Below, in pieces: positions 1 to 8,742 of a DNA stretch of 64,000 bases; positions within the stretch are counted from its first letter, which is position 1, and each line of letters starts with the position of its first letter. The DNA comes from an uncultured Clostridia bacterium (GTDB taxonomy: Bacteria; Bacillota; Clostridia; TANB77; CAG-508): contig CAKPDR010000001.1 of the NCBI GenBank assembly GCA_934149075.1, positions 124,001-188,000 on the forward strand, read 5' to 3'. The position numbers and the translations under genes were made by a program. The notes below the pieces were generated by a model that was not told where the DNA came from, did no database searches, and saw nothing but the letters and a program-made list of their open reading frames with translations.

Positions 1-48
1 TTAGAAAGGTGTTTAAACGCTTTTCTTGTAGCTAAAATGGAGGATACA

Positions 49-1131
49 ATGAGCATCGAATCTGATTTAAGAAAAGATGGAATTCGAGTAGTTGACATAC
101 TTGACACAATGTCTGTAAATCGTATCGCTCATAATATTGCAACAAAGCTTTGCGAAACATTTCCAGAACTTTGTTTCAATGAAAGTGATTTATTTACAAA
201 ACTTTCTAGATTAGGTATGTATAGAGCCACAATGCCAGATGGTATGGCTGAGGCTAATTACTTTTATAAAAACACATCTATATATTTTAATGCCAAAATT
301 GCTTACGAAGATTTAGAAGAATTTGCAATTCATGAATGTATTCACTATATTCAAGAAGTAAAAGATAAAAAGAACAATCTTGTTAGAATGGGCTTATGTA
401 ATTTTGATAATTTTAAAATTGTCGGTATGGGGTTAAATGAGGCTGCCGTTCAATATATTACATCAAAAATTATTAATATCGAAAAAGACTATGTTAAATA
501 TTTTGGTGTTTCTTTTAGAACAATTAGCCCTTCATATTATCCTTTAGAGTGTAATTTAATTGAACAAATGGCTTATATTACGGGCGAAATCGTTTTATAT
601 GATAGCACATTTACAAGTAATGATAAATTTAAAAACACTTTTGTCAATTTAACTTCTGAAAAAACTTATGATGATATAGAATATTATGTTGATCGTATTC
701 TTGAATTAGAAGAAAACATTATAAAATTAAATAATAAGTCTTCTGCTTATGATGAAAGAAATAAAACAGTTGATAAAATTGTTTCAAAAATTAACGATTC
801 AAAAAATAAAATTGCTGAATATTATGAAAAAGCTCAAAACCTAATTATAAAAAATTATTTTGATAAATCATTCAAACTAATAAACAATTTAGAAGAACTT
901 GATAATTATAGAAGAAAATTGGATCATTATAGAGAGTTAGTCGGCCGTACTGACAACTATACTTTCTTTGATGATTATTATACAGAAAAGATGTCTCAAT
1001 TAGAACATAAATCAAATATACTTGAAAATGGAGGCATAGAAACCGCTCTTGAATACAAGAAACCAAGCAAATTTGTCTCTTGGCTAAGAGCAATCAAAAA
1101 CTTCGTAACAGGAGAAAAAATAAATAATTAA
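49..1131 (+). CDS. HExxH-motif protein of unknown function
   Basis: Hypothetical protein of 360 residues without signal peptide or clear membrane segment. An HECIH motif near residue 95-99 (an HExxH zinc-peptidase signature) is followed about 32 residues later by a NEAAVQ stretch whose Glu could be a third metal ligand, as in gluzincin-type proteins; this is inference from the motifs only. The C-terminal half is Lys/Asn-rich and probably coiled coil (roughly residues 210-330), and the extreme C-terminus is basic and amphipathic. I chose the ATG at 49 because TGGAGG at 38-43 lies 5 bases upstream; an in-frame ATG at 37 overlaps that ribosome site. It is the only gene at this end on the plus strand and converges on the next gene. 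Substrate unknown. Confidence 0.7.
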   Translation: MSIESDLRKDGIRVVDILDTMSVNRIAHNIATKLCETFPELCFNESDLFTKLSRLGMYRATMPDGMAEANYFYKNTSIYFNAKIAYEDLEEFAIHECIHYIQEVKDKKNNLVRMGLCNFDNFKIVGMGLNEAAVQYITSKIINIEKDYVKYFGVSFRTISPSYYPLECNLIEQMAYITGEIVLYDSTFTSNDKFKNTFVNLTSEKTYDDIEYYVDRILELEENIIKLNNKSSAYDERNKTVDKIVSKINDSKNKIAEYYEKAQNLIIKNYFDKSFKLINNLEELDNYRRKLDHYRELVGRTDNYTFFDDYYTEKMSQLEHKSNILENGGIETALEYKKPSKFVSWLRAIKNFVTGEKINN

Positions 1132-1187
1132 CAAATGAAAAATTAAAAATAAACATAAGATTTTTTGCAAGATATATATTTTTACAA

Positions 1188-1302
1188 AAGATAACTATAC
1201 AGATGATATCACACTAATGATTATTTTACAAATGATGTCATACTAATGATGTTTCAAAAGATAACCATACAAATGATATCAAACCAATGATAATTCTATA
1301 GA
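1188..1302. repeat. Three imperfect tandem copies of a ~36-40 bp AT-rich unit
   Basis: The spacer between the first two convergent genes contains three degenerate copies of a unit built around ATGATATCA...CTAATGAT (core starts near 1202, 1231 and 1271). Nothing else is visible in this spacer. No function is implied. Confidence 0.45.
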
Positions 1303-1310
1303 TAATTTTA

Positions 1311-1337
1311 AAAGTCGGCTTACAATTTGCCGACTTT
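1311..1337 (-). terminator. Intrinsic terminator of the GltD-like gene
   Basis: Perfect 9-bp stem AAAGTCGGC / GCCGACTTT with a 9-base loop. It overlaps the stop codon of the minus-strand gene (1336-1338) and is followed on that strand by TTTAAAAT. Confidence 0.75.
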
Positions 1338-2598
1338 ATTTTTCATCCAAAAATTTTATTATTGATTCTGCTGCATCTCTACCAGAACGAGCTGCCCAAG
1401 CAACAGTTCCTTTTGCACCTGCAATATCTCCACCCGCAAAAACTTTAGTTTTTGAAGTTCGATTATTTTCATCAATTTGAATATATCCCCATTTATTTAG
1501 TTGCAATCCTAAATCTTTTACAAAATCTTCTGGCTTAGATCCAAGAGCCATTACAACATAATCTATATCTATAACATAATTGCTATCAAGTATATTTACC
1601 GGAATCTTTCTATCTTCACCATCTTTTTTAATAAGCTCTGTTTTTATTAACTCTATTTGTTCAACTTTATCTTTTCCCAAAATTTTGACTATATTATTTT
1701 GAAACAAAAATTCTATTCCCTCATGTTTAGCTTCTTGTATTTCCTTATTCTCAGCGGGCATTTGTTCCTCTGCTCTTCTATATATAACTTTTACCTCTTG
1801 TGCTCCAAGTCTTTTTATTGTTCTTGCACAATCCATAGCAACATTTCCGCCACCTATAATTGCAACCTTTTTATTTACATAATTAGGATGGTTTTTTTTC
1901 TCTAATAATTGATTTCCTCCAAAAACTCCATGTAATTCTTCGCCGTCTACTCCCATTTTAGCTGTAATATTGGCTCCAAAAGCTAAATATACAGCATCAT
2001 ATTTTTCTTCAAGTTGTTCTAATAATATGTTTTTTCCAAGTTCTTGATTATACTTTATTTGTAATCCCATATCTATAATTTTTTTAATCGTCTGTTCTAC
2101 AACCCTTTTTGGAAGTCTAAACTCAGGAATACCATGTACTAAAAGTCCTCCAAGATAATTATATTTTTCATATAAAGTCACAGAATATCCATTTTTCAAT
2201 AAAAATGCTGCAGCCGTAAGACCAGAAGGACCGCCACCAACTATTGCAATTTTTTTATTTTTTCTTTGACTATTATGTACTTCCGTTGCAATCTTGTAAT
2301 TTTCTTTTATTGATATATCTCCAATAAAAGCCTCCAAATCGCCAATACTCACAGAATTTGATTTAATTGCTCTAACGCAAGAGCCTTCACACTGTTTAGT
2401 ATGTGGACATATTCTTCCACAAATAGCTTCTAACACTGTAGTTTCAGAAAGTATTTCATATGCTTTTTTGTAATCTTCTTCTTTTATCGCTTTTATAAAA
2501 CCTGGTATATTATTTCCTAATGGACAACCATTCCTTGAGCAAGGCTTAACAGGACAATTTAAGCAATAATTTGATTTTTCTTCTATTTCTTTTCTCAT
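1336..2598 (-). CDS. GltD-like FAD/NAD(P)-dependent oxidoreductase (glutamate synthase small-subunit family)
   Basis: 420 residues. The N-terminus carries eight Cys in two groups (12, 15, 20, 25 and 60, 64, 70, 74), the arrangement that binds two [4Fe-4S] clusters in the GltD/NfnB/DPYD family. A first dinucleotide fold GGGPSG at 121-126 binds FAD, a second GGGNVA at 249-254 binds NAD(P)H, and a C-terminal AGGD block near 388 completes the flavin site. Members pass electrons from NAD(P)H to a partner such as the large glutamate synthase subunit or NfnA. No such partner is adjacent, so the acceptor is unknown. GGAGA lies upstream of the ATG. Family assignment is firm; physiological reaction is not. 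Confidence 0.85.
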   Translation of the reverse strand: MRKEIEEKSNYCLNCPVKPCSRNGCPLGNNIPGFIKAIKEEDYKKAYEILSETTVLEAICGRICPHTKQCEGSCVRAIKSNSVSIGDLEAFIGDISIKENYKIATEVHNSQRKNKKIAIVGGGPSGLTAAAFLLKNGYSVTLYEKYNYLGGLLVHGIPEFRLPKRVVEQTIKKIIDMGLQIKYNQELGKNILLEQLEEKYDAVYLAFGANITAKMGVDGEELHGVFGGNQLLEKKNHPNYVNKKVAIIGGGNVAMDCARTIKRLGAQEVKVIYRRAEEQMPAENKEIQEAKHEGIEFLFQNNIVKILGKDKVEQIELIKTELIKKDGEDRKIPVNILDSNYVIDIDYVVMALGSKPEDFVKDLGLQLNKWGYIQIDENNRTSKTKVFAGGDIAGAKGTVAWAARSGRDAAESIIKFLDEK

Positions 2599-2659
2599 TT
2601 ATAATCTCCAAATATTTCTTTAAATTATTTTACATTATTATTCTATACTGTTATCCTAA

Positions 2660-3262
2660 TTAAGTCAATGGATTTGACTGGTAGGTTAATTCGACTTGGT
2701 TTAGCAATCCAAGTTCATCCATTCTTTCCATAACCAATTTCAAATCCTTAATAAAATCAATCTTTTTAGTTTCATCACGCAAAAGAGCTGCAGGGTGCCA
2801 AGTGGGCATATATAATATTCCCTTCTTTTCAATCCATTTACCTCTACTAGCAGTAATCCCATACTCTTTTCCTAAAATATTTTTTAATGCAACACTTCCC
2901 AATAAAACAATAATTTTAGGTTTAACAAGAATCACCTGATTTCTTAAATAATTTAAACAAGCCATAGCCTCATCATCTTGCGGATTTCTATTGGAAGGAG
3001 GTCTGCATTTAACTATATTTGCAATATAAACTTTATTTCTATCTAATCCAATGATTTCAAATGCCATATTCATTAACTTTCCAGCTTTTCCAACAAAAGG
3101 TATTCCCTGAATATCCTCGTCTGCTCCAGGTCCCTCACCAATAAACATTAGATCTGTTTCTTTGCTTCCTACACCAAATACAACATTACTTCTTGTTTGG
3201 CACAATTTACACTTTCTACATTGTTTAGCATCTTCTTCTAATTGTTCCCAATTATTGTACAT
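2660..3262 (-). CDS. Family 4 (Fe-S) uracil-DNA glycosylase
   Basis: 200 residues, usual length for the family. Removes uracil from DNA in base-excision repair. Four Cys (15, 18, 86, 102) match the [4Fe-4S] ligands of family 4/5 enzymes, motif A is GEGPG at 43-47 followed by the conserved FVGKAG loop, and motif B is HPAAL at 156-160. The ribosome site AAAAGGAG is directly fused to the end of a REP element (3273-3331), so this mobile repeat forms the upstream edge of the translation initiation region. Confidence 0.92.
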   Translation of the reverse strand: MYNNWEQLEEDAKQCRKCKLCQTRSNVVFGVGSKETDLMFIGEGPGADEDIQGIPFVGKAGKLMNMAFEIIGLDRNKVYIANIVKCRPPSNRNPQDDEAMACLNYLRNQVILVKPKIIVLLGSVALKNILGKEYGITASRGKWIEKKGILYMPTWHPAALLRDETKKIDFIKDLKLVMERMDELGLLNQVELTYQSNPLT

Positions 3263-3272
3263 ATTTTTCTCC

Positions 3273-3331
3273 TTTTACCAGTGGGGACACCCATTAATGG
3301 TAAAAATTTTTACCACTGGGGACACCCATTA
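3273..3331 (+). repeat. REP array A (2 units), left flank of the RAYT gene
   Basis: One full unit, TTTTACCA at 3273-3280, a GGGGACACCC core, and TGGTAAAA at 3298-3305 (8-bp terminal inverted repeat), followed by a second half unit TTTTTACCACTGGGGACACC. The array ends within the ribosome-binding region of the uracil-DNA glycosylase gene. It is inverted relative to array B on the other side of the RAYT gene. Confidence 0.85.
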
Positions 3332-3347
3332 CATAAATAACTAGTTA

Positions 3348-4110
3348 TTATTCCATCTTTTTTAAAATTTTTGTAATCTTTGGTCTGTTTATGTTCAAAA
3401 TTTCTGATAATTTTCTTGCAGAAATATTCGAATTTTTTTTTAGTTCTTTGATAACCTCTTTAAGATACTCTTCATTATTATTCAACATTTCTATAGAAAT
3501 GTTTTCGTTATGCAAATATTCGCTAATAACTTCAGCAAAGTTAATCTCTTCGTCAATATCATTTATATCAACAATCTTTTTATTTAAATGTTGTTTAAGA
3601 AAGACTTCTAAATATTCATCTACACCATAAATCAATTTTGCACATTGTGAATCAATTATCTCTTTCTTTCCTAGCCATTCACTATAACTTGAATATTCAT
3701 AATCCCCTGCATTTTGCACTATTCCGGGCTTTTACAGGGTTATTATGTATATAAACTAAACAATTATATAATTGTTCTTTTGACAAAATTGGCTGAGTAA
3801 AATATCTATTTCTAAATACTACTCCAACTCTTTTATTTATATAATTATAATGCATTGCAAAATTTGTGTTGACCATTTGCATAACCTTTGTAACTTCATA
3901 CGGTTCTATAGTATGAAATAATACATGAGCATGATTTCCCATTATACAATATGAAAGTATCTTTGCATTACTTTCTTCTATGTATTTTTTTAAAAGATTT
4001 TTGTATTTTTTCTTTAGTTCATCTGTCCTGAAAATAAATTCCTTGTTTATTCCCTGGGACATTACATGAAGATATTCTGTCTTCATATCTTTTCTTGCTT
4101 TTCGGGGCAT
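3348..4110 (-). pseudogene. REP-associated tyrosine transposase (RAYT, Y1_Tnp/IS200-like), frameshifted
   Basis: Single-strand DNA transposase of the REP-associated class. The first reading frame (4110 to 3697) begins MPRKARK after AAAGGAGGAG and shows the HUH motif as HAH at residues 60-62 within IMGNHAHVLFH, plus the catalytic-tyrosine helix YIHNNPVKA (Tyr120). It then runs out of frame at RNSAKCRGL. The second frame (to 3348) continues the family pattern, GIVQNAGDYEYSSYSEW, and ends in a helix-turn-helix-like tail (SARKLSEILNINRPKITKIL). One extra C in GCCCGG near 3726-3731 explains the shift, because removing one base restores a continuous ~250-residue protein. It is either a recent pseudogene, a sequencing error, or (less likely) programmed frameshifting. 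Flanked by inverted REP arrays A and B, the classical REPtron layout. Confidence 0.85.
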
Positions 4111-4310
4111 AAGGTCTCCTCCTTTTTTATATTTTATTGCCCCCATCACTCTATTTTATAGTTTTATCATATTTTCAAAATTTTGTAAACATAATTCTTG
4201 TTTTTTATTAATTTTTTTATTATAAGATAACGATTTATTTTAAATTAATACAAAGAAAGCTCAATCTTATACTGAGCTTTTTATAGATTATTATAATTTA
4301 TTTTATTCAA

Positions 4311-4368
4311 AGGTTGTCCCTTGTGGTAAAAATTTTTACCATTAATGAGTGTCCCCAATGGTAAAAAT
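4311..4368 (-). repeat. REP array B (2 units), right flank of the RAYT gene; encodes the TatD tail
   Basis: Minus-strand copy of the same element: a full unit TTTTTACCATTGGGGACAC...AATGGTAAAAA and a decayed second unit ending GGGACAACCT. The full unit overlaps the 3' end of tatD, supplying its last ~8 codons and the TAA stop at 4342-4344. Confidence 0.85.
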
Positions 4369-5136
4369 TCTTAATGCATTTTCATATGTAATTTTCGCAA
4401 TTTCATCTATTGGCATTTCCTTAAAATTCGCAATTTTTTGAGCAATGAATTTCACATTTTTCGAATCATTTCTCTTTCCTCTATTAGGTTCTGGAGACAA
4501 ATATGGACTATCTGTTTCAATTAAAATTCTATCTAGTGGAACCAATTTTACAATATCTGACGCATTTTTTGAATTCTTGAAAGTTACAGGACCTGCAAAT
4601 GATATATAATATCCTAATTCAAGAGCCTGTTTTATCATCTCTTGATTAAATTGACAGCAGTGGAAGATTCCTGCCTTTTTCACTGTATGTTCTTTTATAA
4701 CGTTTATCGTATCAACTGAAGCATCCCTAGAGTGTATCACTATTGGTAAGTTTAATTCATTTGCTAAATCTATCTGTTTTATAAACGCTTCTGTTTGTAA
4801 CTCTTTATTTTCCTTGTTCCAATAATAATCTAGACCAATTTCCCCTATTGCAACTAATTTATTTGTTTTGTTTTCTTTTATAATTTTAGTTATTTTCTCT
4901 ATATCTTTCCACAGTTCTTGATCAGATTGTGGAATATCATTAGGCGAAATACCACAAATTGAATAAATAAATTCATATTTTTGAGATAATTCTATAGCTT
5001 TTTGTGATGACTCTATATTATAACCAGCACATACAAATTTTGTTATTCCAGCTTCATACGTTTCTTTTATTATTTGTTCTCTATCTTTATCAAATTTTTC
5101 GTCATTATAATGTGAATGCGTATCAAAAAGTTCCAT
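4342..5136 (-). CDS. tatD: TatD-family metal-dependent DNase
   Basis: 264 residues, standard length. TatD-family hydrolases are amidohydrolase-fold nucleases linked to DNA repair and turnover. Metal ligands are visible: HSH at 7-9 in FDTHSHYND, Glu99 in GEIGLDYY, His135 in IVIHSRDA, His159 and Asp209 in ETDSPYLSPEP. The ribosome site is AAAAGAGG. The extreme C-terminus, FTIGDTH, is not family sequence: it is translated from REP array B, so insertion of the repeat replaced or extended the native end. acpS lies upstream on the same strand, separated by array C. Confidence 0.93.
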   Translation of the reverse strand: MELFDTHSHYNDEKFDKDREQIIKETYEAGITKFVCAGYNIESSQKAIELSQKYEFIYSICGISPNDIPQSDQELWKDIEKITKIIKENKTNKLVAIGEIGLDYYWNKENKELQTEAFIKQIDLANELNLPIVIHSRDASVDTINVIKEHTVKKAGIFHCCQFNQEMIKQALELGYYISFAGPVTFKNSKNASDIVKLVPLDRILIETDSPYLSPEPNRGKRNDSKNVKFIAQKIANFKEMPIDEIAKITYENALRIFTIGDTH

Positions 5137-5195
5137 ATTTTTATCCTCTTTTCTGTTTTTAATTTTAATTACATTAAATTCTTACTCTTTTCGCA

Positions 5196-5290
5196 AAGGG
5201 TGTCCCCAATGGTAAATTTTTTTACCATTAATGGGTGTCCCCCGTGGTAAACTTTTTTACCATTAATGAGTGTCCCTAATGGTAAAAATT
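5196..5290 (-). repeat. REP array C (3 units), encodes the AcpS tail
   Basis: Three tandem units with a ~36-bp period on the minus strand, each TTTACCAnnGGGGACAC(C/T)CATTAATGGTAAA. The unit nearest acpS lies within its coding end and supplies the stop at 5263-5265. The array fills most of the acpS-tatD spacer. Confidence 0.85.
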
Positions 5291-5643
5291 GCATTTGCAA
5301 CTGCATATTCTCTGCAATGAGATATACTTACATCTACGTCCTCAGATTTTATATCATGATTTAATATGTTTACATATGGTTTTCCTGTATCATCATTTAA
5401 AATTTCTATGTCTTTCCAATTAATGCCATATTTGTCAGGTATCATTACTGAAATTGCTTTAAATACTGCTTCTTTTGCAGCAAATCTTGCAGCATAATGT
5501 TGATATTTTTGTGTCTTTTTACTTTCACAATATTCAATCTCTTTTTCCGTGTACACTCTCTCGCAAAATTTTCCTTCAGTTTCTTCGATACATTTTTTTA
5601 CTCTCTCTATTTCAATTATATCTACACCTGTTTTTATCTTCAT
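5263..5643 (-). CDS. acpS: Holo-[acyl-carrier-protein] synthase
   Basis: 126 residues. Transfers the phosphopantetheine arm of CoA to a conserved Ser of acyl carrier protein, activating it for fatty-acid synthesis. Family signatures are GVDIIEIERV (Asp8 metal ligand) and FAAKEAVFKA (Glu58 metal ligand). The start is supported by AAAAGGAAG seven bases upstream. The last residues FTIRDTH come from REP array C rather than family sequence; AcpS proteins normally end near this point, so the tail probably does not disturb the trimeric core (inference). Confidence 0.93.
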   Translation of the reverse strand: MKIKTGVDIIEIERVKKCIEETEGKFCERVYTEKEIEYCESKKTQKYQHYAARFAAKEAVFKAISVMIPDKYGINWKDIEILNDDTGKPYVNILNHDIKSEDVDVSISHCREYAVANAIFTIRDTH

Positions 5644-5677
5644 TTTTTACTTCCTTTTACTTTTTTACTTATAAATA

Positions 5678-5709
5678 AAGTTGATATATACAAATATATA
5701 TATCAACTT
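5678..5709 (-). terminator. Probable terminator of the 409-residue unknown gene
   Basis: Perfect 13-bp AT-rich stem AAGTTGATATATA / TATATATCAACTT with a 6-base loop, 60 bases beyond the minus-strand stop at 5769. Confidence 0.55.
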
Positions 5710-5768
5710 CTTTTGTTTTATTTCTTTTATTATTTACGTATGTCTAATTTTTATATTACTGAACTCTT

Positions 5769-6998
5769 CTATTTTCCTAAAAATAATATATTAATCGTAT
5801 TTATTATTAATGTAATAATTAATATAATTGTAATTGCAACATTATTCTTAGCACTTTTTTCTATATTCATTTCTTTATATAAAATATCATATTTGTTTTT
5901 AGTGTCAAAATAAATTGTATTTAAATCTAAGACTTCTTTTAAATTTTGATAATATAATGAGCCAGTATCTTCTGATGTCACTTCATTTACCCATAATGTT
6001 TGAGTAAAATCAATAAACTCTTTTCTTACTTTATTTATATTTGTTCCTTGTCTAAAATTTAAGTTAATTTTTGTTAAATAAATTTTGGTATAAAATGCTA
6101 ATATATATGTATATAAATATTGTTCCTCAAATAAATGTGGAAATATTGTATAATTGTTCATGTCACAACTTGAACTAAACAATGTCACTCCTTGTTTAGT
6201 TACTCCTAATTTTGCATATTTCCATTTAGATATTACTTTCATATCTTCCTTTGAATAATTTACACTATTATCATTTGGTAAAATGTTCAAAAATCTCATA
6301 TAACTGCTACGTATTTGATCAAATTCAGTAGCACTATTCCAGTTTTCTTGATCAATACATACATAAGAAAAAGTTAAAAATCTTTCTGTATCTATGTCAA
6401 GCTTAATTGATTCTGTTGTTGGCCCTGTTAAACTTTCTATAAATTCTTTGAAGTATTTTACATCATCAAAACAATCTGTTTGAACTCTTATATTATCATA
6501 ATTATTCATATTCAAAAATTCCTGATTAATATCTCTAAACTTATAGTTAAAGTTTAATACATCTGAAAATTTATTACTTCCTTCAATATTGGTTTTAATA
6601 CATAAAAAACATATTCCTGTATTAAAACATATTATTTCGATCTTTGGTATTTTGAAAAATATTCCATTTCTTTCATCAGTTTTTCCTTGTATATCATTTT
6701 TTATTGTATATTCAAATATTGTACAAGGATTTTTTGCTAAAACTGCCGCTTTAGTGTCTAATGGTAATTCATCTAGTCTAGCTAACCTTGTTTTACTTAA
6801 ATTGAAACTGCTAAACATATAATTTCTTTCTCTATGTGAGAAATACGAATATATATTTAAATCTTTTTCTTTTCTAAATATTCTTAATTTACAATTTTTA
6901 TCTTTTAATAGTTTTAATAAATATTTTGCATATCTATTTTCTTTTATTACATAAGGGTATATAAAGTATGTATATTGATATTTTGTCTTTAGCTCCAT
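5769..6998 (-). CDS. Unknown protein with single C-terminal membrane anchor
   Basis: 409 residues, not recognised. The sequence is mainly soluble and aromatic-rich with one hydrophobic segment at about 386-405 and a short GK tail, so it is probably a tail-anchored cytoplasmic protein, or has an N-in topology with one helix; a region of charged helix precedes the anchor. GGAGAGAGG upstream of the ATG supports the start. A 13-bp hairpin follows the gene. Its neighbours (acpS downstream, a WG-repeat membrane protein upstream) give no clear functional hint. Confidence 0.7.
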   Translation of the reverse strand: MELKTKYQYTYFIYPYVIKENRYAKYLLKLLKDKNCKLRIFRKEKDLNIYSYFSHRERNYMFSSFNLSKTRLARLDELPLDTKAAVLAKNPCTIFEYTIKNDIQGKTDERNGIFFKIPKIEIICFNTGICFLCIKTNIEGSNKFSDVLNFNYKFRDINQEFLNMNNYDNIRVQTDCFDDVKYFKEFIESLTGPTTESIKLDIDTERFLTFSYVCIDQENWNSATEFDQIRSSYMRFLNILPNDNSVNYSKEDMKVISKWKYAKLGVTKQGVTLFSSSCDMNNYTIFPHLFEEQYLYTYILAFYTKIYLTKINLNFRQGTNINKVRKEFIDFTQTLWVNEVTSEDTGSLYYQNLKEVLDLNTIYFDTKNKYDILYKEMNIEKSAKNNVAITIILIITLIINTINILFLGK

Positions 6999-7058
6999 AT
7001 ATTATTACATTCCTCTCTCCAGTTAGAAAGTTTTTTTCATTTACTTTCTATCTTCTGG

Positions 7059-8567
7059 TTATTTTTCACAATAGTAATTCATATTTAAATCTTCTCCTAA
7101 GTGCCATTTTCCTATAAAGTCAATTTTTAAATTATTTTCTAAATTGTATTTTGGTTCTATGCTTTCTTTTCCTTCTTTATCTATTGAACCCCATAGTCCA
7201 TCTTTTTTTACTGCTGCATATCCATATTGATTTTGTTCGGTGGCATCATCATATATGTATTCTGTTATAGCATTTCCCTTTTTATCAACAAATCCGTATT
7301 TACCATCTTTTTTACTTAAAAATATTGTATTATTTTTAAGAGCTTCAATATTTGATATCTCTTCACCTTTTAAATTATAGTATTTATAATCATCATCAAC
7401 TCTCATTCTTATGTACTCTTCATCTGTATTTATTTCAGATAATATTCCTGTTGCCTTTATATTGTATTGATTATCTATTATTGATGTTTTATATTCTGAG
7501 TCATCTGCCAAAAACAATTTTGCTTTTTCATTATAAGTTATTATTTGATACTCAAATGGTATTTGAATATTTCCTACATTATCTATAATTCCGTATTTAT
7601 CATTTTGTTTTGCTATATAAATTCCATTGTTGGCTTCTTTTAAATCTTGATATTCAGCTTCGAGTACAATTTCACCTGATGTGTTCATTTCTCCAAATAA
7701 ATTGTTTTTTTCGAAAATTATTCCATTTGTTGTTACAGATTTTATTTGATCAAATCCATTTTCAATTACTGTTTCACCTTTTGAATTTATAAGCTTAACC
7801 TTTCCATCTTCTTTTACTTGATAGTATTCTTTTAATGCAACTTGTGATATTTCATCATATTTATTATCTAATATTTGTTTTTTTGTTGCACTTATCACTC
7901 CATATTTTCCTTGTTCATCAATTGTTATATATCCATCTTTATATGTATCACCTAGTTTTTTTATTTCTTTATAATTACATTCTATTATAATACTTCCTGT
8001 GTCATTTACTAATCCTATTTTATCAGCCTTTTTTATTAATATACTGTTTTCTGTGCCATCTAGTACTGTTATTTCATCATACTCTACTGGCAATATCTCT
8101 TTTCCAAGTAAATCTATTAGACCATATTTTCCATTTTTCTTTACTCTTAAAACATTCTCCTCATACCACACATTACCATTTTTGTCCATATTATCTAATG
8201 CTTCTATTTGATCATATCCAGTTAAAATTTCTTCATTATTACTATTTACTGCTTTTGTTTGATATGTCCCATTTTCTTCATTTACATTATATGTACATAT
8301 AAAAACTTCTTTTGTTTTATCAGGTATTACTATCATTTCTTGATATGATGGCTGAATCACCTCTTCTCCTTCTTGATTTATAACTCCCCATTTGTTTTGT
8401 GCATATAATGCAAAATATTCATACTCCTTTTTTATTTCTTTTCTTTCTTTCAGCACATTTCTTATTATAAATATGAACATTATTACAACTGCAATCGCAA
8501 TAATAACTGCAAATACCTTCTGATAGTTCAGTTTTCCTTCTGTTTCATATCTTTTTCCCCTTGCCAT
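7059..8567 (-). CDS. Membrane-anchored WG (KWG)-repeat protein
   Basis: 502 residues from the ATG at 8567, chosen because AAGGA lies 9 bases upstream; the in-frame ATG at 8576 abuts that site. An N-terminal transmembrane helix (about residues 16-36) is followed by a mostly extracytoplasmic region with about nine WG repeats of the pattern KxGKYGLIDxxGKxxxPxxYDEI (for example NKWGVINQEGEEVIQPSYQEM and KDGLWGSIDKEGKESIEPKYN). WG repeats form beta-rich scaffolds in many bacterial surface proteins; no enzymatic motif is visible. Binding partner unknown. Confidence 0.85.
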   Translation of the reverse strand: MARGKRYETEGKLNYQKVFAVIIAIAVVIMFIFIIRNVLKERKEIKKEYEYFALYAQNKWGVINQEGEEVIQPSYQEMIVIPDKTKEVFICTYNVNEENGTYQTKAVNSNNEEILTGYDQIEALDNMDKNGNVWYEENVLRVKKNGKYGLIDLLGKEILPVEYDEITVLDGTENSILIKKADKIGLVNDTGSIIIECNYKEIKKLGDTYKDGYITIDEQGKYGVISATKKQILDNKYDEISQVALKEYYQVKEDGKVKLINSKGETVIENGFDQIKSVTTNGIIFEKNNLFGEMNTSGEIVLEAEYQDLKEANNGIYIAKQNDKYGIIDNVGNIQIPFEYQIITYNEKAKLFLADDSEYKTSIIDNQYNIKATGILSEINTDEEYIRMRVDDDYKYYNLKGEEISNIEALKNNTIFLSKKDGKYGFVDKKGNAITEYIYDDATEQNQYGYAAVKKDGLWGSIDKEGKESIEPKYNLENNLKIDFIGKWHLGEDLNMNYYCEK

Positions 8568-8708
8568 ATTTTTCATTCCTTGTATGTATATTTAGGTTTT
8601 TATGGATGCCTATAAACCATTTTATTCTATTTTAATATATATTTTTTTACATGTATAATATATCACAAAACTTTTTTGGTTACAAGCAATTTTCTATTTT
8701 TTCTAAAA

Positions 8709-8742
8709 AAATAGAGCTCACAAAAATATGAACTCTATTTTA
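8709..8742 (-). terminator. Intrinsic terminator, stem AAAATAGAG / CTCTATTTT
   Basis: Nine-bp stem around a ~16-base loop, overlapping the TAG stop of the 123-residue gene and followed on the minus strand by a T-rich run (TTTTTTCTA type). Confidence 0.65.

Noticed and set aside
1188..1302. Tandem ~38-bp repeats considered as a CRISPR array
   Set aside because: Units are degenerate along their whole length with no unique spacers and no cas genes nearby.
5497..5913. Plus-strand Phe/Tyr-rich frame across acpS and its upstream spacer
   Set aside because: Composition reflects AT-rich antisense DNA; no ribosome site and it crosses a terminator hairpin.
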